Below are positions 8,308-16,224 of a DNA stretch of 16,224 bases, piece after piece (the stretch's first letter is position 1; each line of letters begins with the position of its first letter). The stretch is taken from the NCBI RefSeq assembly GCF_001949145.1, contig NW_019091362.1, forward strand, positions 408,424 to 424,647, read 5' to 3'. The position numbers were made by a program, and so were the translations under genes. A model generated the notes under the pieces. The model worked only from the letters and a program-made list of their open reading frames with translations, was not told the DNA's origin and ran no database searches. This DNA comes from Acanthaster planci. Taxonomy: Eukaryota > Echinodermata > Asteroidea > Valvatida > Acanthasteridae.

Positions 8308-9534
8308 AATACTACGCACGAGACATTACTGTATTTACTATGGCGTGGATCCCCATAGGAGGGATATACTGTATTCCCACTTGTTGTTCAGGAGATGAGG
8401 TATACAGTTAAACCTCGACGACAAAAGTGGTGTTCGTACAACATCCTGCATAAAACAAGGAATGTTTTATTGTTTGTCTTCCAATATTGACGATCATGTT
8501 TCAACAAGTATATTCGTAACGTCCCAGCACCTTGTTAGAATATTTGACTACATGTATATAGAAATTGACAATGAAATGAGACGATGGACATTTTAACTGT
8601 TTATACTTCAATATACATTATATCGTTCGTAATATATGTATTTTTCTCAATAAATAATACACGTATTCAGTTACCGTTTATACGCGCAGTTAACGTGCAT
8701 ATGCAATTATACATTAAAAAAATTAAAAGTAGCGATTCCAATTATGTGCAGCTCAAAGTTAATTATCTTTTACTACCTTTTTCTGTGTGTATTGTTCAAA
8801 ACATGTTTGTAGTATTTTCATAAATATGTCAAATAACAATACTTTAATAATACATATATATAGCAAATATCTTAGAATCATTCATAAATAATGCAAACAT
8901 GGACACTTACGAGAGATAGAAGTATCATTTTATAAAGGTAGAATGGTTGATGGATGTACTTATTTTGAATGATATTAAGCAGATTTGACGGTTTGGTTTT
9001 AAATTATGTTGTCATTACAGCTGTGATATAATCGGTCGAAATACAAATTCTTAATTTTGGGATACAATGCTCAGATAATCATTATTGCAAAGGTAGACAT
9101 ATTTGGAGCAATGTGTTACAGGTTTACACCCCACATGTCGAATTTCGTTGAAATGCGTAAGGGTAGGCCTTCCTGTAAAGTTCAGTCGATGACTTTGAAC
9201 CCACATGGTCATGAGTGTCGATTGGCTTAAACGCCAACTGTGCGTTGAACTTGCTTGAAATGCAGCATTGGTTGACCGTGCTAATAAACGGGCGTCGTTG
9301 TACGACTTTCCACTCGACATATATCTTGCCAACTACATTGCAGAAGTCGATGTCAAAGGATTTAGGGGGGGGGGGCTTTGAGGGAAATGGGACCCGAGAG
9401 TAATACGCCGCGAATTGCAATATGGCGACTTGTACAAACCGACTTAGAAATAAAAATTCTGATGGAAATGCATCAGAGACGATCGGGACTTTCGTAAGAC
9501 TGCCGACTTGGGCAATTTGCCTATTCATCAACAA

Positions 9535-10063
9535 CTGTTGACTCAACTACAGCATAAACCAAATTGTGCTGCATGCCTCATAACACGAACCAAACGCTTC
9601 TCGCACATAATGGCCACTCTTCCACTAGCTTCCCATCAATTATAAAATCATGTACAAACCAATGCTTCTAACGTATCGCTCACTACATAACACGTCTCCC
9701 CCACACTCCTGTCTCCATACAATTCCGGTCGTTCAGGTCTCCGGTCTGCTAACCAGCATCTTTCGGCAGTACCGAGATCGTTCTAATCCTGGGAAACACA
9801 TCATTCCGTATCGCTGCCCCACGTCTATAAAAAATACATGTAGTCTCCCCTTGAACATGCAGTCCAGCACATCTCTCAGCTCTTTCAAAACAGAACTCGA
9901 GAGATACTTTTATAACCTTGCTTTCGGCGCCAGCTTGTAAGCAAATATATATTTTTTTCTCTGTACATATTAACTGCAATTAATTTACTTTCACTTTTGT
10001 AGCGCCATGAGCGCCTTTTTCTCAGGTGAATTTGTGCGTTTTATAAATGCTCTTCTTATTATG
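9535..10063 (+). mobile_element. 3' end of a CR1/L2-like LINE (decayed)
   Basis: The conserved tail after the reverse transcriptase can be read in two frames. NCAACLITRTKRFSH comes from the frame at 9541. After a frameshift near 9630, YKIMYKPMLLTYRSLH comes from the frame through 9650, followed by SSTSLSSFKTELERYFYNLA and a stop at about 9940. LINEs of the CR1/L2 type typically show an NxAARLITxxxR..H block, a ..LLLTYKSLH block and a final SSLSSFKxxLKxxLF block. The trailing sequence gcgcc...gtgcgttttataaatgctcttcttatt resembles the 3' end of such elements. The 5' end is cut off. The copy is inactive, with a frameshift and no reverse transcriptase core. Confidence 0.82.
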
Positions 10064-10105
10064 TGCGCGATATTGACAATTTATGTAGCCGAAAGCTACA
10101 GTACT

Positions 10106-10111
10106 TTTATT
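10106..10111 (-). terminator. Poly(A) signal of the carboxypeptidase gene
   Basis: TTTATT on the plus strand reads AATAAA on the minus strand, 173 bases beyond the carboxypeptidase stop. It lies just before the LINE 3' end in the opposite orientation. It is the first such signal after the stop that I found. Confidence 0.45.
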
Positions 10112-10283
10112 TCCAACGTATCCACTGTCTTAGTGGGCGTGGTCTCAGTTTCAAGGATGTCACTGTAACGAGGGAGCTACGCCAAAGAGATAGGCCTAGG
10201 CCTACTGAAGAGGTGATTTTTGTAAAGTTTCTTTTAAGTTAGTGGTATCGTGATGACAATATGTGAACATGTATAATTTTTAC

Positions 10284-10529
10284 TCATGTCACTCTTGACA
10301 CAGACCCCACTAGTCCAACTTGTATAAATAGCGAAAACATTGTCACGACAACCACAGTTTCCCTTGCCTGTTTGCAAACTACAGCCGTTGAGGGCGTCCA
10401 ATCGGTGACGTTTTCTACATGTTGGTTGACGTTCGCGCTGAACAAAGAGATGTTCAGAACAACGGGATCGGGTGAGTCGTGATGAATTGTGAACTTTTGG
10501 TTTGAAGTGGCATATCCGTACTTAGAAAC
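10284..10529 (-). CDS. CPM: Carboxypeptidase exon 8 (end of domain, anchor tail)
   Basis: The acceptor ctctttaacacag opens [18 protein letters not shown], then [10 protein letters not shown]. This restores the expected GYxxxxxxFTI...VxLNxxL end of the transthyretin-like domain in phase 0. A Ser/Thr-bearing stretch with two sequons and one Cys leads to the hydrophobic tail and TGA at 10286-10284. The good fold match across the junction supports this final exon. Confidence 0.8.
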   Translation of the reverse strand, partial: VSKYGYATSNQKFTIHHDSPDPVVLNISLFSANVNQHVENVTDWTPSTAVVCKQARETVVVVTMFSLFIQVGLVGSVSRVT

Positions 10530-13500
10530 CTGTGTTAAAGAGGGAAGAAACGTTTTTATTAAGGCCTATGCCTGTTTTGTAGACTGCGGGTGGTCGATGG
10601 ATTGGATGTTCAGTAAAATCGATTGGTTTAGCCATGCCTATCTTTGAATTGGTTATACTCCATCTTCAAGAGATCATAAGACACACGACTTACTAGCAGC
10701 GTGTATGAGCCAGGGAGGAGTATTTTCCAATACTCTCCCAAAGAGGTAGTGAACTGCGGATGGGGCGACTTGAGTTCGACAATCGATACACTAGCGCCCT
10801 CTATCGGTCGGTTGTCAGTGTTGAAAACTTGGCCCTTCACGCCTGTAATAGATAAAACAACATTCAATTAAAACACTTCATGTTACGTGTACACGTACAT
10901 CAGAAATGTGCCAGTGCTTGTAGCCTTCTACGTACATGCACCAGTATTACATGTTTAACACACAACTTTCTTGAAACGCGTTTGAGTAGGCCCTGAATTT
11001 TTTTAAATACATGTGTTCCCCCTTGATTCACGGGGAGAGAGGTGATTTCTCTCACAACAAATAAAAGTTAATAAGATTTTAGACTCTGGACTGAGTGAGA
11101 CTCGGAAAATCGGATTTTCATTCCTTCGGTGGGGAGCGTTTTCCAATTCTGAACAGTCGACGTTAGCCCTACCTCTGTTGGCCTGTTTCAGGAATTCCAG
11201 CATCGGGGATCTATTCTCCTCCCAGTACGCCCGAAGCTCCGACGCGGCCGGATATTTACAGCAAGACATCTCAACGGTGATTTCCATGCAACCTCCGAAG
11301 ATGTAGTTGAAGTCTTGCATCCCACCTAGAGGATGGAAGACGCCACTTTCAATATGGGAGGATTTTTGTTGGTGAGGGTGGTTTTTTGGAACATTATTTA
11401 ATTTATATCTATGGGGAGATGGGCATTATGGTGAGTTAGTTTAGAACACTGAGAAGCATCTTATAATTCTTTAAATGTTGATTTTATTTTGATTAACAAT
11501 TAGGCCAACCAGCGCCAAGAATCTTGTACATATATACGCTTTCTTGAGAAAGCCGCTCCGCTAGCGCTACAATCTCTTCTCCAAGCCAGGAGCAATAGGG
11601 AGTTCTCCTCTCCAAGCCAGGAGCAATAGGGAGTTGAAACTTTGGCACAATTGTGACTGAAGATGGGAAAATTTGAAGTATTCGTTTCCTTAGCCAATTA
11701 ACCACACACTGCGTTCGGATGGGATGATTACCTTCCTGTTCGTAACTTGTCTATATCCTGCAAGAACGGGGATCTTTGTTTCTAACCTTCGGCTTCGTCT
11801 CCGGTTCAGTTTTAGACTTCAGCTTCGTGAATACGATCCTAAAGCTGATATACCAGCTAACACAGGAAATAATTCGTTCTAACAAGAACCCAAATTGTGG
11901 ATTATGGAATATTACATCCGAGTTCAAAAAGTAAACCTCTGAAAATTAATACAGGAGCTCGAGGTGAGAAGCCGAAACTGAGACGAAGCTAAATACAATT
12001 TTAAAAAATTGCCTTGGACATGCCCACCTGCGACTGAATACCAGTCTGCCCCGTTGGTAATCCCATCCACGAATCCAGTGTCGGTGTTCGGGCTGCAGAT
12101 GTTCTCCTGAACCAGATGCATCCTGGGATGTGCCTTTGAATATGTCTTGGCCAGGAATCGGAACACGTCATCATCAGGACTCTGGTGATACGCAGTGTCC
12201 ATAGGCCGTTCCGTTCCTGTTGATATCCGTGAAAGATAAACTTGTTTATCAATTTCCAACAAGGCTGTATGATCACCAGTTTCAATAACAATATTTATAT
12301 GGAGCTGTTGGGGGGGGCAACAAATCAGACAGTAAAATTTCCAAATCTCAGCATAATAATTCCTCTCTCGCCTATACCGCACCAGGTTGCCCCGTGTCGT
12401 AGGGGTAGTTTGCCACGAGTGCCCCGCCGTGGAAGTTAGCTGAAAGAACGAACTTGTTCCCGTGTATCCAATCGACGACGGCCTTCGTTTCGGGCTGAAT
12501 CGGGTCGACAGTCGGCTCGAAGTAGTCTGGGAAATTGCGGTTCAAATCGTACCCGTTGCTGTTGGCTCTGAACAGGCAGTGGTGAAGAAAACAAAAATCT
12601 TGACCCGACTCCTTCCATAGTATTTCAAATTAAACGAACGCAGACACCCACGAACACCTGAACATTTTCCTAACTAGTTCTCAAACCTATTTTCATGGAA
12701 AATATTTTCCTAACTGAATGGTCTCAAATACCAACTTACGAGAACGAAAAGAAATCTTCATTCACTGACGCAGACCCACTAGTACATCCAAAGTGGAACG
12801 TAAATTCAATTCGCGGGAAAACCATGCATCTCAATCATTTTTTTTTATCATGAACTGGAATCTTTTTCCAAAAAGAAAAAGAAAAAAGAAAGAAAAAGAA
12901 CAAGGAAAGAAAAGAAACCCTTCAACATGCCTGAATGTAGTTGTTATGTTCGCTTTGGCAATTTGGACAACAACAAAAAAAAACTACCTCAGATCAACAC
13001 CCCTGCATCTCTGTTTGGACACTTCGAAACCGTCTGGGTTCATGGAGGGCATGATGTGGATTCGGGTGGTGTCCATCAGTTTCCTTATCTGTGGGTTTCC
13101 ACCTCGATATTCCTTGAGGAGGTATTCGATAAGATGAAGAAGAACCTCCCTGCCAACAGCCTGAAGGCGAAACAGTTAAGGAAAAAAGAATCCGGCGTGG
13201 TCATCAAGGCTGTTGTCAATATAGACCCAATTAGCAGTTACCAACGCAACATTCCCCTCGTCACATCATTACTTTCGTCATTACTGTGCAATCAGTATTT
13301 AGAAATGTTAAAAGAATATACAGCAAATGGTTAGGGGTCATAAGTACTTCACGTAAGCATAAACGCAGTGTTATTTCAATTTTTCACAATAAAGAGGGGT
13401 AGATTTGAGTGATAAAACATGTAGATGTATGACATCTTTACTGCTCAGCAACATCATCAGATTGACCCTTGTTGGTTACAACCATAGGTGACCCACGTTT

Positions 13501-14360
13501 GACATCAAGACCTAATGAGGGCTAGTGCATGTAGAATTTTTATTGTAAAAACTGGTCTCACCTCGTTTCCGTGCATATTACCAACGTATTTGGCCTCCGG
13601 TCTGCCTATGATGCGACCGTGTGGTTTCTTACCCGCCACGGCCACTGCCCACAAGTCTCTCCCTATAGAAAAGCATTGAGAAGTTATCGGGAATTGCGGA
13701 AGCACGCTCGTGAGTTTACAAGACAGATTTTACTGCTCAGAGGAAGGCGCGGTTTCCTGAGCGGAAGGTCACATCCGTCAATCCCCAAAAGCCCATTGTT
13801 ACTCTGCTTTCTTCATTTTGCGCAGCATGCATGGATGCAGTTAATTTTAATAATGAAAAAAATACGGTGCGGGATTCCTTTGAAGCTCAAATTGAGGGGA
13901 GTGAACAGACAACCTAATTTGATTACAACTTAAGAAATCACATGATCTAATTCCATTTTAAGAAGCCAGTTTCAATCTGCTCACAGACATCTGTTCAAGT
14001 TCTCCATGAATACATAGACCACGTATGTCTAACTTTGGATGTTTTACATGCGACAATCTTAGAACTTTAGAAGTAAACAATTTGGCAGTTTCTCCATTCT
14101 TTGGCATTAATTTAAAAAACATAAAAATTACAGAGTTAAAAAACTTCTTTATAATAACTGGTAAAAATTGTAATTTTCAAACCTTGAACCGATTTTCCAA
14201 TGCTGTATATGTGACTAGTATCTGGATACATGTTTGTCAGAGACGTCATCACTGACGTCAGCTGTGCATGGTTGTGGTATTCAAACTTGACAATGGGTAG
14301 GGCACAAACTCCACATGAAATCACGAACAGAAGGAAGTGAACAGCCCTTCCTGACGTCAT
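10284..14360 (-). CDS. CPM: M14 N/E-type metallocarboxypeptidase, carboxypeptidase M-like, complete in eight exons
   Basis: The model is exons 14360-14183, 13662-13562, 13160-12988, 12567-12383, 12216-12028, 11325-11173, 10842-10694 and 10529-10284. All have GT-AG junctions and matching phases, giving 457 residues. It removes C-terminal Arg or Lys from peptides, as family members do. Parts in order: signal peptide 1-20; catalytic domain with zinc ligands His90 and Glu93 (MHGNE) and His197 (NFHGG); Arg126 and NPDG; Asn159-Arg160 in DLNRNFP; Tyr272; catalytic Glu294 in EITVEMSCC; and a transthyretin-like domain from about 327 (GVKGQVFN...) to 406. Sequons lie at Asn402 and Asn416. The tail 435-457 ([17 protein letters not shown]) suggests a GPI signal or membrane anchor, as in CPM. 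One catalytic domain and a length near the 443 of human CPM argue against CPD. CPN1- or CPE-like orthology remains possible, so the symbol is provisional. Confidence 0.9.
10694..10842 (-). CDS. CPM: Carboxypeptidase exon 7 (transthyretin-like domain, first part)
   Basis: After the acceptor ctattacag it encodes [20 protein letters not shown] to [16 protein letters not shown], residues 328-376. A GTAAGT donor at 10693 matches consensus exactly. Reading past it would give 21 unrelated residues and a stop at 10628, so the donor is preferred and the domain is completed by exon 8. Confidence 0.85.
11173..11325 (-). CDS. CPM: Carboxypeptidase exon 6 (catalytic Glu)
   Basis: The exon encodes [20 protein letters not shown], then [20 protein letters not shown], residues 277-326. 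Glu294 is the catalytic base. The FEITxELSCCKxPP block is the hallmark of the N/E group. The donor AGAG/GTAGGG is phase 1. Confidence 0.93.
11574..11635. repeat. Tandem duplication, 31-bp period, two copies
   Basis: ccaagccaggagcaataggg at 11581 recurs at 11612 with the flanks agtt and tct(t/c)ct also repeated and about one mismatch. It lies in carboxypeptidase intron 5 and appears recent. Confidence 0.85.
11792..11989. repeat. Short inverted repeat within intron 5
   Basis: gcttcgtctc (11792-11801) and gagacgaagc (11980-11989) are exact reverse complements, with looser pairing beyond. The roughly 200-bp span could be a decayed MITE, but no target duplication is evident. Confidence 0.35.
12028..12216 (-). 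CDS. CPM: Carboxypeptidase exon 5
   Basis: The exon encodes residues 214-275, including [16 protein letters not shown] and [12 protein letters not shown] with Tyr272, the counterpart of Tyr248 in pancreatic carboxypeptidase A. The acceptor is atatcaacag; the donor GCAG/GTGGGC is non-optimal but gives the family motif WYxVxGGMQD across the junction. Confidence 0.9.
12383..12567 (-). CDS. CPM: Carboxypeptidase exon 4 (third zinc ligand)
   Basis: The exon encodes [18 protein letters not shown], then [18 protein letters not shown], residues 152-212, with Asn159-Arg160 for substrate carboxylate binding and His197 as the third zinc ligand. It ends CAACCTG before GTGCGG, phase 1; Gly213 is split. 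Confidence 0.92.
12870..12900. repeat. Purine (A/G) run in carboxypeptidase intron 3
   Basis: This is a 31-base run of A and G, mostly AAAAAG units. On the transcribed minus strand it is a pyrimidine tract about 300 bases before the exon 4 acceptor. Confidence 0.7.
12988..13160 (-). CDS. CPM: Carboxypeptidase exon 3
   Basis: The exon starts [15 protein letters not shown] after a cgccttcag acceptor and carries [16 protein letters not shown], with substrate-binding Arg126, then QRCRGVDL. The donor CTGAG/GTAGTT leaves phase 2, so Arg151 is split with exon 4. On the minus strand the exon is a single open frame. Confidence 0.9.
13562..13662 (-). CDS. CPM: Carboxypeptidase exon 2 (first zinc motif)
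   Basis: The acceptor tttctatag opens GG, completing Gly60, then [10 protein letters not shown] through [10 protein letters not shown], residues 61-93. His90 and Glu93 are the HxxE zinc ligands. The exon ends AACGAG before GTGAGA, phase 0. Confidence 0.92.
13663..14182 (-). other. Carboxypeptidase intron 1
   Basis: This is a 520-bp phase-1 intron ending ttttctatag. An open frame on the plus strand crosses it (13571-13933) but shows no protein likeness. The other introns are 401 (13561-13161), 420 (12987-12568), 166 (12382-12217), 330 (11172-10843) and 164 bp (10693-10530), with nothing further of note. Confidence 0.55.
14183..14360 (-). CDS. CPM: Carboxypeptidase exon 1 (signal peptide)
   Basis: This exon encodes residues 1-59 and the first base of Gly60. 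[20 protein letters not shown] is a clear signal peptide with likely cleavage after Ala20. [13 protein letters not shown] and YSIGKSVQ match the start of the M14 N/E catalytic domain (FxYHxxxxL, IGxSVxG). The donor TTCAAG/GTTTGA is weaker than consensus, but the phase fits exon 2. Confidence 0.88.
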
Positions 14361-15725
14361 GACGGAATTACATTCATTAATCTACAGGAAAAAAGTGGAA
14401 AAACAATTGTCGACACCATTAAACAGTTTGAATGCAATGCAGTGGCATAACGGGGGACCGGCAGCTTTTTGTTCTCCCGTGCAGTTCCCCCTAACCCCCC
14501 CCCCTTCCTTGGAAATCTTGAAACTAACACAACCGACACACAAGCAAAGGATTATGCTTTCGGTGTGTGACGCGGCGTACGCCCTACCTGAGAGTTACGC
14601 CGCTGCCAAGATGGCAAAATACAGAGCCTACCATAACAAGTTAAAGGCTGGAGATCATAGTCGGGCAAATAAAAAAGGTCCAACCTTTCCAAGCAATCTG
14701 TTAAAGTATCGAATTACAGAGGAAAGTTGATTGACTGATGGCGGCGAAATAGCAGATTTCGTCCAAGATGGTCGAAAGACGCTCACGGTGACGGGTGGTC
14801 GATTATTTCCAACACCCATCACACCAAACACACACATCGCAAAGGTTATTGGCCGATCTGGCACTGTCCCTAAAGCTATATCACGAAAGCAGATCACACC
14901 GTGCGCTCAAATGTACACGAAAAACTTCCAGAGCGAAGAAAAATTTATCATGGTTACTTGGATTTATGACCGGGTCAAGGCGCTAATTGAGAAAAATACT
15001 TACATAATCCACTTACTCTGAGGGGTGTCAGAGATGACCATCTAGACTTCTTCCTCATGCCGATGGTATACACGTCTCAAGTTCACGTGCACTTCAAAAC
15101 CCATTCATAATTTTTTCCACCCTAAGCCATAGAAATAACAGCGTGACAATTTGCAGGAAATGGAAGATTCGCCGGTTCCAGACACCACTTGCCACGGCAA
15201 GGCACTGTGGGCGCCAGCGATGGTTAGACCCAAGCGCGTTATTAATAGTGAGCCGAAAAATGACACATTTCCGAATGGTCAACCAGGCCTAGATCCTGAG
15301 ACTAATTACTACCGGGCAAATGGCTGTTAGGAACAGACGGAAATTGTTCCTACAGACCTCGACTGACGTGGCTGTGTCAGTCCTTCCTGATTTGTCTGGC
15401 TTCCTCAACGCAATTGTGTTCCACATTCATTATTGAAAGTTATAACACACGAAGTCACAAACCGAAGCCACAGGCTCCGTAAAATAATAGTGTTTTTATT
15501 CGAGGATGTGCGCCCAGGCAGTTAATGCAACTGTTGCATGAGTCATGTCCTATATGAGGACTGGATTGCTAAAGATCGGAAGATTTTGCCTGAGCTTTGT
15601 GCCCACGGGTGGCATTTGTCAGCGACACAGCATAGATCTCAGTCAACAGGCTTCAACCACACCCTTCTTCAGAATAAACTCCGTGAAGAATTTATGAAAG
15701 TTTAATCAACATTAATAAACGTTGA
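14361..15725. other. Upstream of the carboxypeptidase gene, no gene recognised
   Basis: The carboxypeptidase promoter and 5' UTR should begin here. A plus-strand frame is open from 14359 to 15021 with only one stop (14728-14730), but it starts over the carboxypeptidase signal-peptide exon, contains a C9 run near 14496 and resembles no family. I see no further gene, RNA or clear core promoter. Confidence 0.45.
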
Positions 15726-15730
15726 CATAC

Positions 15731-15790
15731 CAGGGCGGATCCAGGATTTTCCCGGGGGGGCATGATCTACGGTTTTCCAAGGGGGGTGGT
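15731..15790. repeat. Interspersed repeat fragment with G runs
   Basis: gggcggatccaggattttcc followed by a G7 run, then a second G6 block, is a phrase I associate with the ends of interspersed repeats in many invertebrate genomes. Its borders and class cannot be set here. attcccttatt recurs at about 15853 and 16039, which may mark the rest of the same element. Confidence 0.4.
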
Positions 15791-15905
15791 AAATTAAGAG
15801 CACTGATTGTATATTTTTGTCAATGGTAAAATGAACGCGGGCGCGTAGTGCAATTCCCTTATTTTGGATTCTAGACGCTCTGTGGTGCGTTTTCAGGCAG
15901 TATTG

Positions 15906-15959
15906 CCCCTCTTTTTCCTTCTCCCTCCTTCTTTTTCTCCTTTCCTTCTTTCTTTCTTT
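15906..15959. repeat. 54-base pure pyrimidine tract
   Basis: An uninterrupted run of C and T (ctttttccttctccctcctt and on) ends in tttctttcttt. It is simple-sequence DNA. Confidence 0.9.
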
Positions 15960-16208
15960 ATCTATTCATTTATTTTGGGATGAAAAGGGAGGCGTCACAG
16001 AAAGGAAATTAACTCTCTTGGGTGGGTGCACTACACATTCCCTTATTACATCGTAACACGTTAAAAAAATGCACCAACAGTTTTCATTTTTGCTTGGGTC
16101 TTTGTTGTTATTGTTGTTTGTGTGTGTTTGAACTATATGATATAGTATTAACGAAAGGAATCAAGGTTACAAGGTTGTTTCCAAAGGAACGGCCAACATG
16201 AAGACAAA

Positions 16209-16224
16209 ATACATACATACATAC
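16209..16224. repeat. ATAC microsatellite at the window edge
   Basis: Four ATAC units run to the last base, so the array probably continues outside the window. Confidence 0.8.

Larger units (their letters stand above)
7733..9534. other. Intergenic AT-rich DNA without a recognised gene
   Basis: Between the MITE and the LINE tail, six-frame reading gives only short open frames of low-complexity or random-looking composition, such as an AT-rich 79-codon frame at 8584-8823. Besides the two hairpins there is a lone pogo-like end (cagttaaacctcgacg) at 8405, an AT run around 7765-7785 and an 11-base G run at about 9366. No RNA gene is seen. Confidence 0.5.
11326..12027 (-). other. Carboxypeptidase intron 5
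   Basis: At 702 bp this is the longest intron of the gene. It holds the 31-bp tandem duplication and the short inverted repeat listed separately, and no coding exon that I can recognise. Confidence 0.6.

Noticed and set aside
8584-8823. A 79-codon AT-rich plus-strand frame
   Set aside because: Composition follows the surrounding AT-rich spacer, there is no known motif, and no splice partner was found.
11490-11705. Minus-strand frames across the tandem duplication
   Set aside because: They fall inside carboxypeptidase intron 5; the repeated peptide only reflects the 31-bp duplication.
12793-13334. Two overlapping plus-strand frames across carboxypeptidase exon 3
   Set aside because: They are antisense shadows; the minus strand has the family motifs and correct splice sites.
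14359-15021. Plus-strand frame with one stop over about 660 nt
   Set aside because: It begins antisense to the carboxypeptidase signal-peptide exon, includes a C9 run and resembles no protein family. I treat it as chance unless transcripts show otherwise.
1-16224. CRISPR array, operon or bacterial defence system
   Set aside because: No direct-repeat array, no ribosome-binding sites and no compact gene strings; split genes and LINEs show nuclear eukaryotic DNA.

Overview
The window looks like nuclear DNA from a marine deuterostome invertebrate. I favour an echinoderm, but only loosely. The reasons are intron-split genes with GT-AG junctions, LINE and MITE remnants, AT-rich intergenic DNA, and many copies of the short palindromes tacatgta and taggccta. 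I see no prokaryotic, viral or CRISPR content.

Layout, left to right: (1) nt 2-210, a fragment of a LINE retrotransposon ORF2. (2) nt 765-827, minus strand, the first coding exon of a GRASP55/65 Golgi stacking protein (MGGKAS...PGGGTEGYHVLR, then a GTAAGT donor); the rest of that gene lies off the left edge. (3) nt 828-2371, a 1.5 kb head-to-head intergenic region. (4) nt 2372-7235, plus strand, a four-exon gene rebuilt here from matching splice phases. It encodes about 1038 residues: a short basic N-terminus, a long low-complexity middle, and two C-terminal SH3-like domains, the first lacking the usual tryptophan. I cannot assign it to a named family, so it is the best candidate for something undescribed. 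(5) nt 7236-9534, a 3' UTR and intergenic DNA holding a 177-bp MITE with pogo/Tigger-like ends and an imperfect hairpin element. (6) nt 9535-10063, the 3' end of a CR1/L2-like LINE. (7) nt 14360-10284, minus strand, a complete eight-exon metallocarboxypeptidase of the M14 N/E group. It resembles carboxypeptidase M: about 457 residues, with signal peptide, all catalytic residues, transthyretin-like domain and hydrophobic C-terminal tail. (8) nt 14361-16224, noncoding DNA with a repeat fragment, a pyrimidine tract and a microsatellite.

The genes are ordinary eukaryotic neighbours and not an operon. The GRASP and SH3 genes diverge; the SH3 and carboxypeptidase genes converge on a repeat-rich spacer. 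Nothing shows that they act together: a Golgi stacking factor, a cytoplasmic adaptor and a cell-surface or secreted peptidase. All exon models come from reading splice sites and phases by eye, with no transcript or database support.
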